A stretch of DNA of 64,000 nt from assembly GCA_030645575.1 (NCBI GenBank), contig JAUSMJ010000063.1:1-64000 (forward strand). Reading direction: 5' to 3'. This stretch comes from Caulobacter sp. (GTDB lineage: Bacteria; Pseudomonadota; Alphaproteobacteria; Caulobacterales; Caulobacteraceae). A program made the position numbers and the translations under genes. Positions 26,477 to 36,125 of the stretch are shown here, piece by piece (the stretch's first letter is position 1; each line of letters begins with the position of its first letter). The notes beneath the pieces are model-generated. The model did no database searches. It was not told the origin of the DNA and worked only from the letters and a program-made list of their open reading frames with translations.

Positions 26477-26607
26477 CCGTCATGGCCCGGCTTGTCCGGG
26501 CCACCCAAGCGCGCCGTATCGAGTGAATGGCAGCGCCATGACCACCAACCCCCTCCCAGGAAAGACCGTGTGCTTGGGTGGCCCGGACATGCCGGGCCAT
26601 GACGACG
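26477..26607. repeat. Second copy of the GTCATGGCCCG inverted repeat
   Basis: CCGTCATGGCCCGGCTTGTCCGGGCCACCCAAGC at 26477 and GCTTGGGTGGCCCGGACATGCCGGGCCATGACG at 26573: near-perfect inverted arms with ~60 bp between. Same family as 11421-11560. Confidence 0.8.
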
Positions 26608-26617
26608 GTGGAGAAGC

Positions 26618-27034
26618 TCAGAATCCGACGCAGGCCGGGCGTTCGATGAGGAGGACGGACTCCTGCCGGAAGCGCGCCTTGTAGGCCGCCCTCACCGCGT
26701 CGATCCTCGCCCGCTCGTCAGGATCGCCCTTGAGCACCAGCAGAAGGGTTTTCGACGGCTCGGCGACCACCACGCCATTGACCCCGCGCCACTGGCCGGC
26801 CGCGTCGGCGACCGTCAGGCCGTCGGGAAAGCGCGGCGTGACCTCGGTGTCGACGAAGGCCTGCCAGTCAGCATCGCTGACGCCCGGCGCGGACCCGATG
26901 TTGCGGCCGAAGAACAGTTCAGCCGTCATCGCGGGCTTGAGACCTTCCGGACACCCGTCGGCATCCGCGACCACGTTGAGGCTCATGCAGCCGGCGAGCG
27001 GCAGAAACAGGGCGATGACGAGGGCAATGCGCAT
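26618..27034 (-). CDS. DUF3574 lipoprotein
   Basis: 138 residues with a lipoprotein signal (MRIALVIALFLPLAGC, lipobox LAGC). Mature part: AELFFGRNIGSAPGVSDADWQAFVDTEVTPRFPDGLTVADAAGQWRG and KTLLLVLKGD..., the DUF3574 pattern. Envelope protein of unknown role. Its start lies 3 bp downstream of the ivd stop region. Confidence 0.88.
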   Translation of the reverse strand: MRIALVIALFLPLAGCMSLNVVADADGCPEGLKPAMTAELFFGRNIGSAPGVSDADWQAFVDTEVTPRFPDGLTVADAAGQWRGVNGVVVAEPSKTLLLVLKGDPDERARIDAVRAAYKARFRQESVLLIERPACVGF

Positions 27035-27037
27035 CCC

Positions 27038-28201
27038 CTACCCCCCCACCAACTCCCGCCCGATCAGGAACCGGCGGATCTCATTGGTCCCCGCGCCGAT
27101 GTCGTAGAGTTTGGCGTCGCGGACGTAGCGCTCGACAGGCCATTCGCGCGTGTAACCCGCCCCGCCCAGCGCCTGGACCGCCTCGTTGGCGACCTTCACG
27201 GCGTTCTCGCTGGCCATCAGGATGGCGCCGGCGGCGTCGAACCGCGTGGTCTTGCCGGCGTCGCAGGCCCTCGCCACCGCGTAGACGTAGGCCCGGGCCG
27301 AGTTGAGCGCGACATACATGTCGGCCACCTTGCCCTGCATCAGCTGGAACCCGCCGATCGCCTTGCCGAACTGCTTGCGGTCGCGAACGTAGGGCAGGAC
27401 CACGTCGAGGCAGGCCTGCATGATGCCCAGCGGGCCGGCGGCCAGGACGGCCCGCTCGTAGTCGAGGCCGCTCATCAGCACGCCGACGCCGCCGTTGAAC
27501 GGGCCCATGATGTTCTCTTCGGGGACTTCGCAGTCCTCGAACACCAGCTCGGCCGTGTCGCTGCCGCGCATGCCCATCTTGTCGAGCTTCTTGCTGACGC
27601 TGAAGCCCTTCATGCCCTTCTCGATCAGGAAGGCGGTGATGCCGCGGCTGCCCTCCTCCGGCGCCGACTTGGCGTAGACCACCAGGGTGTCGGCGTGCGG
27701 GGCGTTGGTGATCCAGAACTTCGTGCCATTGAGCACGAACCGGTCGCCGTGGCGGTCGGCGCGCAGCTTCATCGAGACCACGTCCGAGCCCGAGCCGGCC
27801 TCGCTCATGGCCAGGGCGCCGACATGCTCGCCGCTGATCAGTTTGGGCAGGTAACGGCGCTTCTGCTCCGGCGTGGCCCAGCGACGGATCTGGTTGACGC
27901 AGAGGTTGGAGTGAGCGCCGTAGCTGAGGCCGACCGAGGCCGAGGCGCGGCTGATCTCCTCCATCGCCACGACGTGCTCGAGGTAGCCGAGGCCCAGACC
28001 GCCGAACTCCTCCTCCACCGTGATGCCGTGCAGGCCGAGGTCGCCCATTTGGGGCCAGAGGTCGCGGGGAAAGGCGTTGTCGCGGTCGATGGCGGCGGCG
28101 ATCGGCGCGATGTGGTCGGCGGCGAAGCGTGCGGTGGTTTCACGGATGGCGTCGGCGGTTTCGCCGAGGCCGAAATCCATGGCGGGTCCGGTTTGGGTCA
28201 T
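27038..28201 (-). CDS. ivd: Isovaleryl-CoA dehydrogenase
   Basis: 387 residues (a second ATG at 28180 would begin [11 protein letters not shown]). FAD-dependent acyl-CoA dehydrogenase: [36 protein letters not shown], and the C-terminal [36 protein letters not shown]. The catalytic Glu of IVD lies in the [21 protein letters not shown] helix, as in isovaleryl-CoA dehydrogenases. Third step of leucine breakdown, matching mccA/mccB/hydratase 4-10 kb away. Confidence 0.93.
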   Translation of the reverse strand: MTQTGPAMDFGLGETADAIRETTARFAADHIAPIAAAIDRDNAFPRDLWPQMGDLGLHGITVEEEFGGLGLGYLEHVVAMEEISRASASVGLSYGAHSNLCVNQIRRWATPEQKRRYLPKLISGEHVGALAMSEAGSGSDVVSMKLRADRHGDRFVLNGTKFWITNAPHADTLVVYAKSAPEEGSRGITAFLIEKGMKGFSVSKKLDKMGMRGSDTAELVFEDCEVPEENIMGPFNGGVGVLMSGLDYERAVLAAGPLGIMQACLDVVLPYVRDRKQFGKAIGGFQLMQGKVADMYVALNSARAYVYAVARACDAGKTTRFDAAGAILMASENAVKVANEAVQALGGAGYTREWPVERYVRDAKLYDIGAGTNEIRRFLIGRELVGG

Positions 28202-28237
28202 GGCCGGGGAAATAGCACGACCTTGGAACGGCTTGGA

Positions 28238-28326
28238 ACGGGGACATGCACTTCAGTGCGTGTCCCCTGCCCGCGGAGTGAGACCCTTCCGGAGAGAGGG
28301 GACACGCACTGAAGTGCATGTCCCCT
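28238..28326. repeat. Second copy of GGGGACATGCACTTCAGTGCGTGTCCCC pair
   Basis: GGGGACATGCACTTCAGTGCGTGTCCCC and its inverted partner GGGGACACGCACTGAAGTGCATGTCCCC, 32 bp apart. Matches 15010-15077 almost exactly in the arms and differs in the centre. In the 194-bp gap between ivd and the muramidase gene. Confidence 0.85.
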
Positions 28327-28395
28327 CGCCAAAACGCACGACGCCCCGCGAGCGAGCCCGCGAGGCGCCAACGCTATCCCCTTACTGTACGCGGG

Positions 28396-29835
28396 TTACG
28401 CTTGAGGCTCCGACTCCGCCTCGGTCACTTCCTCGTCCTCGTCGTCCAGCGGGGCGCCGAGGATCTTGTTCAGAAAAATGTAGGTGGCGCCGCCGAACAG
28501 GCCGGCGCCGACCAGGGCCAGGACGTAGCCGAGGCTCCGCGCGCTCATCAGCCCGCCTCCGTCGGCCGTCGACAGAGCCCAGGCGATGCCGCCGGCGAAC
28601 AGCACGATGCCGCCGAACGCCATGCCCATCAGCGGCAGGCCCTCGATGCGGGCCGGCTCGACAGGCGCGTCGGCGAAGGCGGGGTCGAACTCGCCCATGG
28701 CCGCCATCTCGTCCTCGCGGACCAGGCGGCGGACGTAGTCCTCGTTGACCAGCGGCCGGGCCGGGGCGCCGTCCAGCACCATGTCCGACATGGCCACGTC
28801 GAACAGGCCCGGGCCCGATTCGCTGGTCGGCTCCGGCAGATCGACGCGCAGGGCGTCGGCCGGGGCCCGTTCGATCGCGACCTCCGGCGCCGGGGTCAGG
28901 GTGAAGTCGGCGTCCGGCGCGCTGGCGTAGGCCAGGCTGGAGCCGACGACGATCGGCGCGGGCCGGGGGTAGGACTCGTCGGACCCGGGCATCCATTCCG
29001 GTTCGGGCGCGACCTCGGCGGCTGTTTCCTCCGGAAGGTTCGCCCCGAACGCCGGTTCGGCGGCGGCCTCGGCCTCCGGCGCGATCTCGATGACCGTCAT
29101 GGTCGGAGCCGACTCGGGGGCCGGTTCCGGCGCGGCCGGTTCCGCGTCGGGCAGCAGTTGCTCCAGCCGCGCGCCGACGCCGGCGGCGGCGATCTCGCTG
29201 GCCAGCGGGGCCTGCGGCGGCGGCTCGGGCCGCGGCTGGGGCGTCTCGTCACGGCTCACGCTGGTGCGCTCGCCGGTCAGCGAGGCCTTCACGGCCGTCG
29301 GAGTCTGGCGCGGCACGGCGTTGACCGCATCATAGTCGACCTTGGGGGCCAGCACCGGCGACGGGGCCGGGATCCAGCCATTGGCCGGGGTCAGGAACAG
29401 GGTCTTCTCGGCCGCGCGGCGGCGGACCAGGGCGTCGATGACGATACGCTCGCCCTCGAAGTCGGCCTTGCGCCACATCTCCATGGCGCAGGCGGCCTGC
29501 AGCATCTGACCTTCGTTGATCCGGCGCAGCACCGAGGAGCGGCGGAAGTTGTCGGCCCCGACGTTGAAGGCGAAGCAGCACAGGGCGTCGAACTGGTTCT
29601 GGGTCAGCGGCGTGTAGCTGTGCTCGTTGACCGCATGGGCCACCGCGATCAGGTCGTACATCAGCAGGGCCTCGGCGTCGGCCTCGCTGACCTCGGCGCC
29701 CTGGCGGGCGGTCAGAGTGTGGCCATAGCCGATCGTCCAGCGCCCGTCGGGGAGCTGGGCGGCCTTTTGTCGATAGCCCTCGAACTTCTTGATCAGTTCA
29801 ATGGCGGCTCGGGAGACCTGGTGGCGGGGTTTCAT
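28396..29835 (-). CDS. GH24 (T4-type) muramidase with C-terminal membrane anchor
   Basis: 479 residues from MKPRHQVSRAAIEL. The first ~170 residues are a T4 lysozyme fold: IKKFEGYRQKAAQLPDGRWTIGYGHTLTA gives the E-D-T triad (spacing of Asp a little long), then LTQNQFDALCCFAFNVGADNF. A long acidic Pro/Ala/Glu linker follows, then two hydrophobic stretches (about 405-465: GMAFGGIVLFAGGIAWALS and YVLALVGAGLFGGATYIFL). It lacks a signal peptide; the C-terminal anchor with an N-terminal hydrolase suggests export through a different route or a cytosolic-facing pool. Resembles caulobacterial/Brucella-type housekeeping muramidases. Confidence 0.85.
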   Translation of the reverse strand: MKPRHQVSRAAIELIKKFEGYRQKAAQLPDGRWTIGYGHTLTARQGAEVSEADAEALLMYDLIAVAHAVNEHSYTPLTQNQFDALCCFAFNVGADNFRRSSVLRRINEGQMLQAACAMEMWRKADFEGERIVIDALVRRRAAEKTLFLTPANGWIPAPSPVLAPKVDYDAVNAVPRQTPTAVKASLTGERTSVSRDETPQPRPEPPPQAPLASEIAAAGVGARLEQLLPDAEPAAPEPAPESAPTMTVIEIAPEAEAAAEPAFGANLPEETAAEVAPEPEWMPGSDESYPRPAPIVVGSSLAYASAPDADFTLTPAPEVAIERAPADALRVDLPEPTSESGPGLFDVAMSDMVLDGAPARPLVNEDYVRRLVREDEMAAMGEFDPAFADAPVEPARIEGLPLMGMAFGGIVLFAGGIAWALSTADGGGLMSARSLGYVLALVGAGLFGGATYIFLNKILGAPLDDEDEEVTEAESEPQA

Positions 29836-29922
29836 CGGCCTTCTTGATCCGAAATGAGACAGACGCGGCTGCGTTCCACCCCACTCCCGCAAGAGGGATG
29901 CCGCTTTGGCCTGAACAGCGCC

Positions 29923-31371
29923 TCAAAGGAGAATTAGCGCCGCCAGCCCGAGGAACGACAGGAAGCCCGTGAAATCGGTCACAAAGGTGACGAACACCGA
30001 GGACGACACCGCTGGATCGCGCTCCAGCCGGTCCAGCGCCAGCGGCACGAGGATTCCGGCCAGCGAGGCGACGAACAGGTTGATCACCAGCGCCAGAGCG
30101 ATGGTGAGGCACAGCATCGGGTCGCGGAAGAAGATGTAGGTCGCCACACCCATGATCGCCGCCAGCACCCCGCCGTTGACCAGGCCCACGGTCATCTCGC
30201 GCAGCACGATGCGCACGGTGTTGGACGCGTTCAGCTCGCGGCTGGCCAGGGCCCGCACCGCCACGGCCAGGGTCTGGGTGCCGGCGTTGCCGCCCAGCGA
30301 GGCGACCACCGGCATCAGGATGGCCAGGGTCAGCAGCTTGCCGATTTCGGCCTGGAAGGCGCCGATGACGCTGGCGGCCAGGGCGGCGGTCAGGGTGTTG
30401 ACCACCAGCCAGGGCAGGCGCGAGCGGGCCACGTCCCAGACGCCGGCGTCGCGGCCGGCGTCGCTCACGCCGGCCAGGGCCAGGATGTCCTCCTCGGACT
30501 CCTCCTGGATGACCCCGACGATGTCATCGACGGTGATCTGGCCGACCAGCCGCCCGCCCGCGTCGATCACCGGGGCGCTGATCAGATGGTACTTGTCGAA
30601 GATGTAGGCGACCTCTTCCTGGTCCATATCGACGGTGATCTCGGTCACCGGCTCCATGATCTCGGCCAGGGTGGTCGCGCGCTTCGCCCGCAGCAGCTGG
30701 CTGATCGGCGCCGCGCCGATCGGGCGGTAGGCCGGATCGACGATATAGATGTCGAAGAACAGCTCGGGCAGCTCGTCGCCGGCCGACCGGACATGGTCGA
30801 TGGTCTGGCCCACGGTCCAGAACTGCGGCGCGGCCAGCACCTCGCGCTGCATCAGGCGGCCGGCGGTCTCGTCCTCATAGGCCAGCGAGGCCTCGACGGC
30901 CGCCCGGTCGGTCTCGTCCATCGCCGCCAGCACCTGGGCGCGCTTCTCGCCCTCCAGGTCATCGACGACGTCGGCGGCGTCGTCGGAATCGAGTTCCTCC
31001 AGCGCCTTGGCCAGGGCGGTCGGGTGAACGGTGTCGAGCACCTCCTCGCGCAGGTTGTCGTCCAGTTCGGACAGCACCTCGGCCAGGGTTTCCGAATCGA
31101 GACAGGGGATGATCTCCTCGCGGTAGTCCGCGGTGAGAAAGCCCATCAGGTCGGCCACGTCCTCCGACCGCAGGGCGCCGACCAGCTCGCGCAGCCGCTC
31201 GGCGTCGCCGCGGTCGGCGGCGTCGATGACCATGTCCACATAGGCGGGATTGAGGGCGTAGTCGTCGCCCAGCGCGAGGTCTTCGAGATCCTCGGGCGGG
31301 ACGGCGTTTTCGGGGGCGGCGGGGATGGAGCGGATGTCCTCCTCGAACAGGTCGGCTTTATCCCGGGTCAT
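29923..31371 (-). CDS. mgtE: Magnesium transporter MgtE
   Basis: 482 residues. N-terminal MgtE domain (LRSEDVADLMGFLTADYREEIIPCL), two CBS domains (LMQREVLAAPQFWTVGQTIDHVR; AEIMEPVTEITVDMDQEEVAYIFDKYHLISAPVID) and five TM helices with the pore signature LMPVVASLGGNAGTQTLAV. Mg2+-gated channel of the inner membrane. Confidence 0.96.
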   Translation of the reverse strand: MTRDKADLFEEDIRSIPAAPENAVPPEDLEDLALGDDYALNPAYVDMVIDAADRGDAERLRELVGALRSEDVADLMGFLTADYREEIIPCLDSETLAEVLSELDDNLREEVLDTVHPTALAKALEELDSDDAADVVDDLEGEKRAQVLAAMDETDRAAVEASLAYEDETAGRLMQREVLAAPQFWTVGQTIDHVRSAGDELPELFFDIYIVDPAYRPIGAAPISQLLRAKRATTLAEIMEPVTEITVDMDQEEVAYIFDKYHLISAPVIDAGGRLVGQITVDDIVGVIQEESEEDILALAGVSDAGRDAGVWDVARSRLPWLVVNTLTAALAASVIGAFQAEIGKLLTLAILMPVVASLGGNAGTQTLAVAVRALASRELNASNTVRIVLREMTVGLVNGGVLAAIMGVATYIFFRDPMLCLTIALALVINLFVASLAGILVPLALDRLERDPAVSSSVFVTFVTDFTGFLSFLGLAALILL

Positions 31372-31428
31372 GTCGGGGCCTCCTGAACGAAGAGATCAAT
31401 CCTGCAGCGCTTCTTGCCTCTGATTCAC

Positions 31429-31515
31429 TGGTGCGGTCGAGAAGACTCGAACTTCCACTCCGGTTAGGGAACAGCGACCTCAACGCTGCGCGTCTACCAA
31501 TTCCGCCACGACCGC
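31429..31515 (-). tRNA. tRNA-Leu (GAG)
   Basis: Class II tRNA read on the minus strand: acceptor GCGGTCG / CGACCGC, D-arm, anticodon loop TTGAGGT (anticodon GAG, 5'-CAGCG-TTGAGGT-CGCTG-3'), long variable arm, T-loop TTCGAGT and encoded CCA. Located 58 bp upstream of mgtE. Confidence 0.96.
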
Positions 31516-31566
31516 TCGTGGTGAGGCGCGGGGGGTAGCAAAAGCCGCGCGCGATGGGAAGGGGCG

Positions 31567-31766
31567 TTGTTCCCACGGGAACATGTACGGCCTTCGGGAC
31601 GGGTCGCCCTTCGCCACCGGGCGGACCCGGGCGCAGGGCCCGCCCATATCCTCGTCGAGGCCAACGGCTCGGGTGAGTTGACCTTCGGCTGCATCATCGG
31701 CCAGGTTTTCGGCGGGGACGAGGAGATCAACCTCGCCGCCCGCCGACGGGCTTCTTCAGCGGCCCA

Positions 31767-31770
<4 letters not shown>
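31567..31770 (+). CDS. Small ORF of uncertain reality
   Basis: 67 codons from TTG with GGAAGGGG upstream, ending at TAA. The C-terminal half (ILVEANGSGELTFGCIIG, GDEEINLAA) looks protein-like, but the first 27 codons are Arg/His-rich and the frame overlaps the convergent old yellow enzyme by 4 bp. May be a remnant or noise. Confidence 0.2.
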
Positions 31771-32867
<1,097 letters not shown>

Positions 32868-33044
32868 GGCGGGCTCCGGCTGAAAGGTCGCCGTCGGTTA
32901 AACGCTTGTTTGACGCCCGTCGCCACGGAGAAATTCTTCAAGCGGGACAACGCTATCCTGTCCGGCGAGTCCTGTTCTCCGGGGAGCCGAAGCGGGGTAT
33001 GCTGACGCGACATCCGGTCGGGGGACCCGGATGGGGGCGACGAT

Positions 33045-34898
33045 GTGCTGAAGAGTCTTGAGTACGGCTTCCCGGAGATCATGCGGGAACGGCTGGCCGA
33101 GGGCCGGCCGTCGCTTGCGATCGTCGAGGACTGGGTCGCGCTCGCCCGGTCGCTCGACCGCGACCCCGAAGCCCTGACCGCCGCCCTCCAGGAAGCCGCC
33201 CAGGTCGCCACCGCCCGGGGATCGGCCACGGTCGCGCCGCGATCCGCGTTCGGCGCGGCGGTGGTCGAGGCCAACGGCGAACTGGCCATGGCCGACGAGG
33301 TCTTCTCCCGTTGGTTCGGCGGTCAGTCCGACCTGGCGGACTTCCGCCCGCTGGTCCGGCTGGCCCTGCGCGACGGCCAGGCGTCCGGCCTTGTCGAAGG
33401 GGGCGACGGCGGCGCCCTGGCCGTCTGCGCCGGAGTCCGGGACTCGACGGTCGGCTGGCCCCTGCCCGACGCCTGCCGCGCCGCCCTGGCCGGCCCGGTC
33501 CGGCGGGTCGCCCTGCTCTGTTTCGCCCCCTCGCGCGCCAGCGACCTGGCGGCGCGCGCCGCCGAGGCGTTCGGCCTCACCCCGCTCGAGGCCCGGCTGG
33601 CCGAGGCCCTGCTGGACGCGCCAAACCTGGAGGCCGCCGCCCGGCGTATCGGGGTGGGCCGTGAAACGGCTCGCGAAGCCCTCAAGAAGGCCATGAAGAA
33701 GGCGGGGGCCCGCCGGTCACCCGACCTGATCCGTCGGATGATGGACCTGATGTGCGGCGACCACCCAGCGCCGCCCTGCATCGAGGCGGTGCTGGCCGGG
33801 GCTTTCGGCGCCACGGCCGCCGAGGCCCGCGCCGCCGCCCGCTTCGCCCAGGGGATGACCGCCCGCGAGGTGGCCGAGGCGTTGGGGGTCAAGGACGCCA
33901 CGGTGCGCGGCCAGCTCAAGGCCGTGTTCGCCAAGACCGGCGTCAACAAGGCCAGGGACCTGGTCCGGCTGGCCGCCGAGACCAGCACTCTCGCGGCCCT
34001 GTCGGGCGCGGCCGAGACGGTGCTCGAACCAGCCGATCCGAACGGCCGGCTGCGGGTCGTGGCCTCGGGCGACCGGCGCATCGCCGTCACCGACTACGGA
34101 CCCCGCAGCGGCAAGCCGGTGATCGTCATGCACGGGGCGACCACGGGCCGGCGGCTGCCGCCGGCGCTGGTTATCGCCCTGCACGCGCGCGGGTGTCGCC
34201 CCCTTGTGCCGCAGCGGCCCGGCTACGGCCTGACCGACATCGCCGACGGCCCCTATCTGGAGCAGTCGGCCGACGACATGGCCCGGATCATGGATGCGCT
34301 GCACATCGACCGGGCCAAGGTGCTGATCCGTGATTCTGGCACGCCGACCGGCCTGCTGTTCGCGAGCCGGCATCCCGAGCGCGTGCTGGCGGGCGTCATC
34401 GTGAACCCGAAATGGCCGCTGTCGGCCCTGCGGCCGGCCGCCTGCCAGCCCCGTTCGATGATGGAGGCCCTGTCCACGGGTCTGGCCGCCAATCCCCATC
34501 TGATCGCGCTGGTCGGAGAGATTCTGCGGCGTCAGACACGCACCGACCTGCTGGAAAAGGTCATACGCCAGTCCCTGGCCCACGTGCCCTGCGACCAGGT
34601 CGCGCTGGGCATTCCGGCCGTGATGGACGCCCTGGTGCATGACGCCCAGGGCATGTTCGCCCGGTCGAGCGCGGGTTTCGCCTCCGAGAACCTGGCCTTC
34701 GTCGAGGGCTGGGAGATTCCCGAAATCGTGGGCGGGGAGCGCTGGACCCTGGCCACGGGCGATCAGATGGCCCTGCCCGAGGCCGCGGCCATCTGGAACA
34801 GGCTGCCCAACATGCGGTTCAAGGCGCTCGGGGAGACCGGGTTCCTGGTCTATTTCACCCACCCGGCCGTGGTCGCCGACCTTGTCGCCGATGCCTGA
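33045..34898 (+). CDS. Two LuxR-type HTH domains fused to an alpha/beta hydrolase
   Basis: 617 residues from GTG (an ATG overlaps at 33043 in another frame). The N-terminal ~165 residues are unrecognised. HTH 1 at ~185-230: FGLTPLEARLAEALLDAPNLEAAARRIGVGRETAREALKKAMKKAG. HTH 2 at ~265-310: ATAAEARAAARFAQGMTAREVAEALGVKDATVRGQLKAVFAKTGV. From ~345 a hydrolase with VIVMHGATTGRRLPP (oxyanion HG) and a nucleophile elbow IRDSGTPTG that lacks the usual first Gly of GxSxG, and C-terminal His near GFLVYFTHP. Could be a regulator whose hydrolase binds a ligand. Ends with a hairpin (34891-34931). Confidence 0.75.
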   Translation: MLKSLEYGFPEIMRERLAEGRPSLAIVEDWVALARSLDRDPEALTAALQEAAQVATARGSATVAPRSAFGAAVVEANGELAMADEVFSRWFGGQSDLADFRPLVRLALRDGQASGLVEGGDGGALAVCAGVRDSTVGWPLPDACRAALAGPVRRVALLCFAPSRASDLAARAAEAFGLTPLEARLAEALLDAPNLEAAARRIGVGRETAREALKKAMKKAGARRSPDLIRRMMDLMCGDHPAPPCIEAVLAGAFGATAAEARAAARFAQGMTAREVAEALGVKDATVRGQLKAVFAKTGVNKARDLVRLAAETSTLAALSGAAETVLEPADPNGRLRVVASGDRRIAVTDYGPRSGKPVIVMHGATTGRRLPPALVIALHARGCRPLVPQRPGYGLTDIADGPYLEQSADDMARIMDALHIDRAKVLIRDSGTPTGLLFASRHPERVLAGVIVNPKWPLSALRPAACQPRSMMEALSTGLAANPHLIALVGEILRRQTRTDLLEKVIRQSLAHVPCDQVALGIPAVMDALVHDAQGMFARSSAGFASENLAFVEGWEIPEIVGGERWTLATGDQMALPEAAAIWNRLPNMRFKALGETGFLVYFTHPAVVADLVADA

Positions 34899-34931
34899 CG
34901 GGTCCCCCCCAATGGGGGGCGTCAGGCATCG
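34891..34931 (+). terminator. Hairpin at the end of the HTH-hydrolase gene
   Basis: GATGCCTGACG ... CGTCAGGCATC (11 bp) enclosing CCCCCCAATGGGGGG. No T-run; it overlaps the last codons of the gene. Probable 3' end structure. Confidence 0.5.
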
Positions 34932-35087
34932 GAGGCGACGGCACCCTCTCCAACGACCGCGGGAGACCTGATCCGGCGGGCGCCCGCGGACCGGGACCAG
35001 ATCAAAGCGCGTGATCGCGAACTCCGCTATGTAACGACGAAGGCCCGGCCGACCGGGCGACACAGAGCCAAGTTCCTGGAGGGAAAA

Positions 35088-36053
35088 ATGCGAAAGATCG
35101 TCGATGGGGCTGTCGCCCTCGCGCTGGCCGCCCTGGTCATGGCGCCGGCCGGCCCCGCCTGGGCCCAGTACGGCATGGACAAGAAGAAGCCGGCCAACGC
35201 CGCCACGCCGGAGATGCCGCGTTGCGACCGGCCGCTGGGCGTCATCGCCATCCAGGAACCGGAGAAGCAGTGGTGGACCGAACTGGGGCTGTCGAGCCCC
35301 GAGACCCTGATCAAGCTGTTCGCCTCCCGCTCGGGCTGTTTCCGCGTGGTCGATCGCAACGCCGGTCTGGCGATGCGCGGGCAGGAGCGTGATCTGGCCG
35401 GGTCGGGCGATCTCCAGCGCGGCGCCAACATCGGTCGCGGCCAGGTGATCGCCGCCGACTTCTTCCTCGTGCCGGATATCGCCAATTCCAACTCCAACAG
35501 CGGCGGCAACGCCATCGGCGCGGTCGCCGGCAGCGTGCTACCCGGCGGCTTCGGCGCCCTCGCTGGCAGCATCCGGACCAAGAAGTCCGAGGCCCAGGTG
35601 ATCATCACGGTCGTCGATGCGCGCACCACCGAGCAGCTCTATGTCGCCGAGGGCACGGCCAAGAAGACCGACATCGGCTTCGGCGGCGGCGTCGGCGGTT
35701 TCGGCAGCACGGGCTTCGGCGCCCTGGCCGGCGGCGGCTACAGCAACACAGAGATCGGCAAGGTCATCACGGCCGCCTATTTCAACGCCTTCATCGACCT
35801 GATCCACTACGCCCAGTCCGGCTCGATGCCGACGGGCGCGGACGCTTCGGCCAACGCCGGCCCGGCGGCCATGGTGGCGACCCAGTCGATGCCGATGCGC
35901 TCCGGCCCGAGCCCGACGGCCTCCATGGTGCTGAATGTCCCCACCGGGGCGATCCTCTACCCGACCGGCGGCCGCAACGGCGTCTGGATGGAAGTGGACG
36001 ACGAACACGGCAACCGCGGCTGGGTGTCCTCGGCCTTCGTGACGGCGCGGTAG
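35088..36053 (+). CDS. CsgG-like secreted protein with C-terminal SH3 domain
   Basis: 321 residues with signal peptide (ends MAPAGPAWA-QY; no lipobox Cys). CsgG/HfaB-type core: RPLGVIAIQEPEKQWWTELGLSSPETLIKLFASRSGCFRVVDRNAG, then AADFFLVPDIANSN, Gly-rich stretches, and VIITVVDARTTEQLYVAEG. The last ~60 residues (VLNVPTGAILYPTGGRNGVWMEVDDEHGNRGWVSSAFV) are a bacterial SH3 motif. CsgG relatives form outer-membrane export pores; without a lipid anchor this one may be periplasmic. Confidence 0.82.
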   Translation: MRKIVDGAVALALAALVMAPAGPAWAQYGMDKKKPANAATPEMPRCDRPLGVIAIQEPEKQWWTELGLSSPETLIKLFASRSGCFRVVDRNAGLAMRGQERDLAGSGDLQRGANIGRGQVIAADFFLVPDIANSNSNSGGNAIGAVAGSVLPGGFGALAGSIRTKKSEAQVIITVVDARTTEQLYVAEGTAKKTDIGFGGGVGGFGSTGFGALAGGGYSNTEIGKVITAAYFNAFIDLIHYAQSGSMPTGADASANAGPAAMVATQSMPMRSGPSPTASMVLNVPTGAILYPTGGRNGVWMEVDDEHGNRGWVSSAFVTAR

Positions 36054-36076
36054 CGAACCCCTGCTGAAAAGACGAA

Positions 36077-36106
36077 GGGCGGAGCGCCGCGCGCTCCGCC
36101 CTTTTT
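36077..36106 (+). terminator. Intrinsic terminator after the CsgG-like gene
   Basis: GGGCGGAGCGC, loop CGC, GCGCTCCGCCC, then TTTTT. 11-bp perfect stem. Confidence 0.93.
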
Positions 36107-36125
36107 CATGGCGCGGCTGCCGGCT

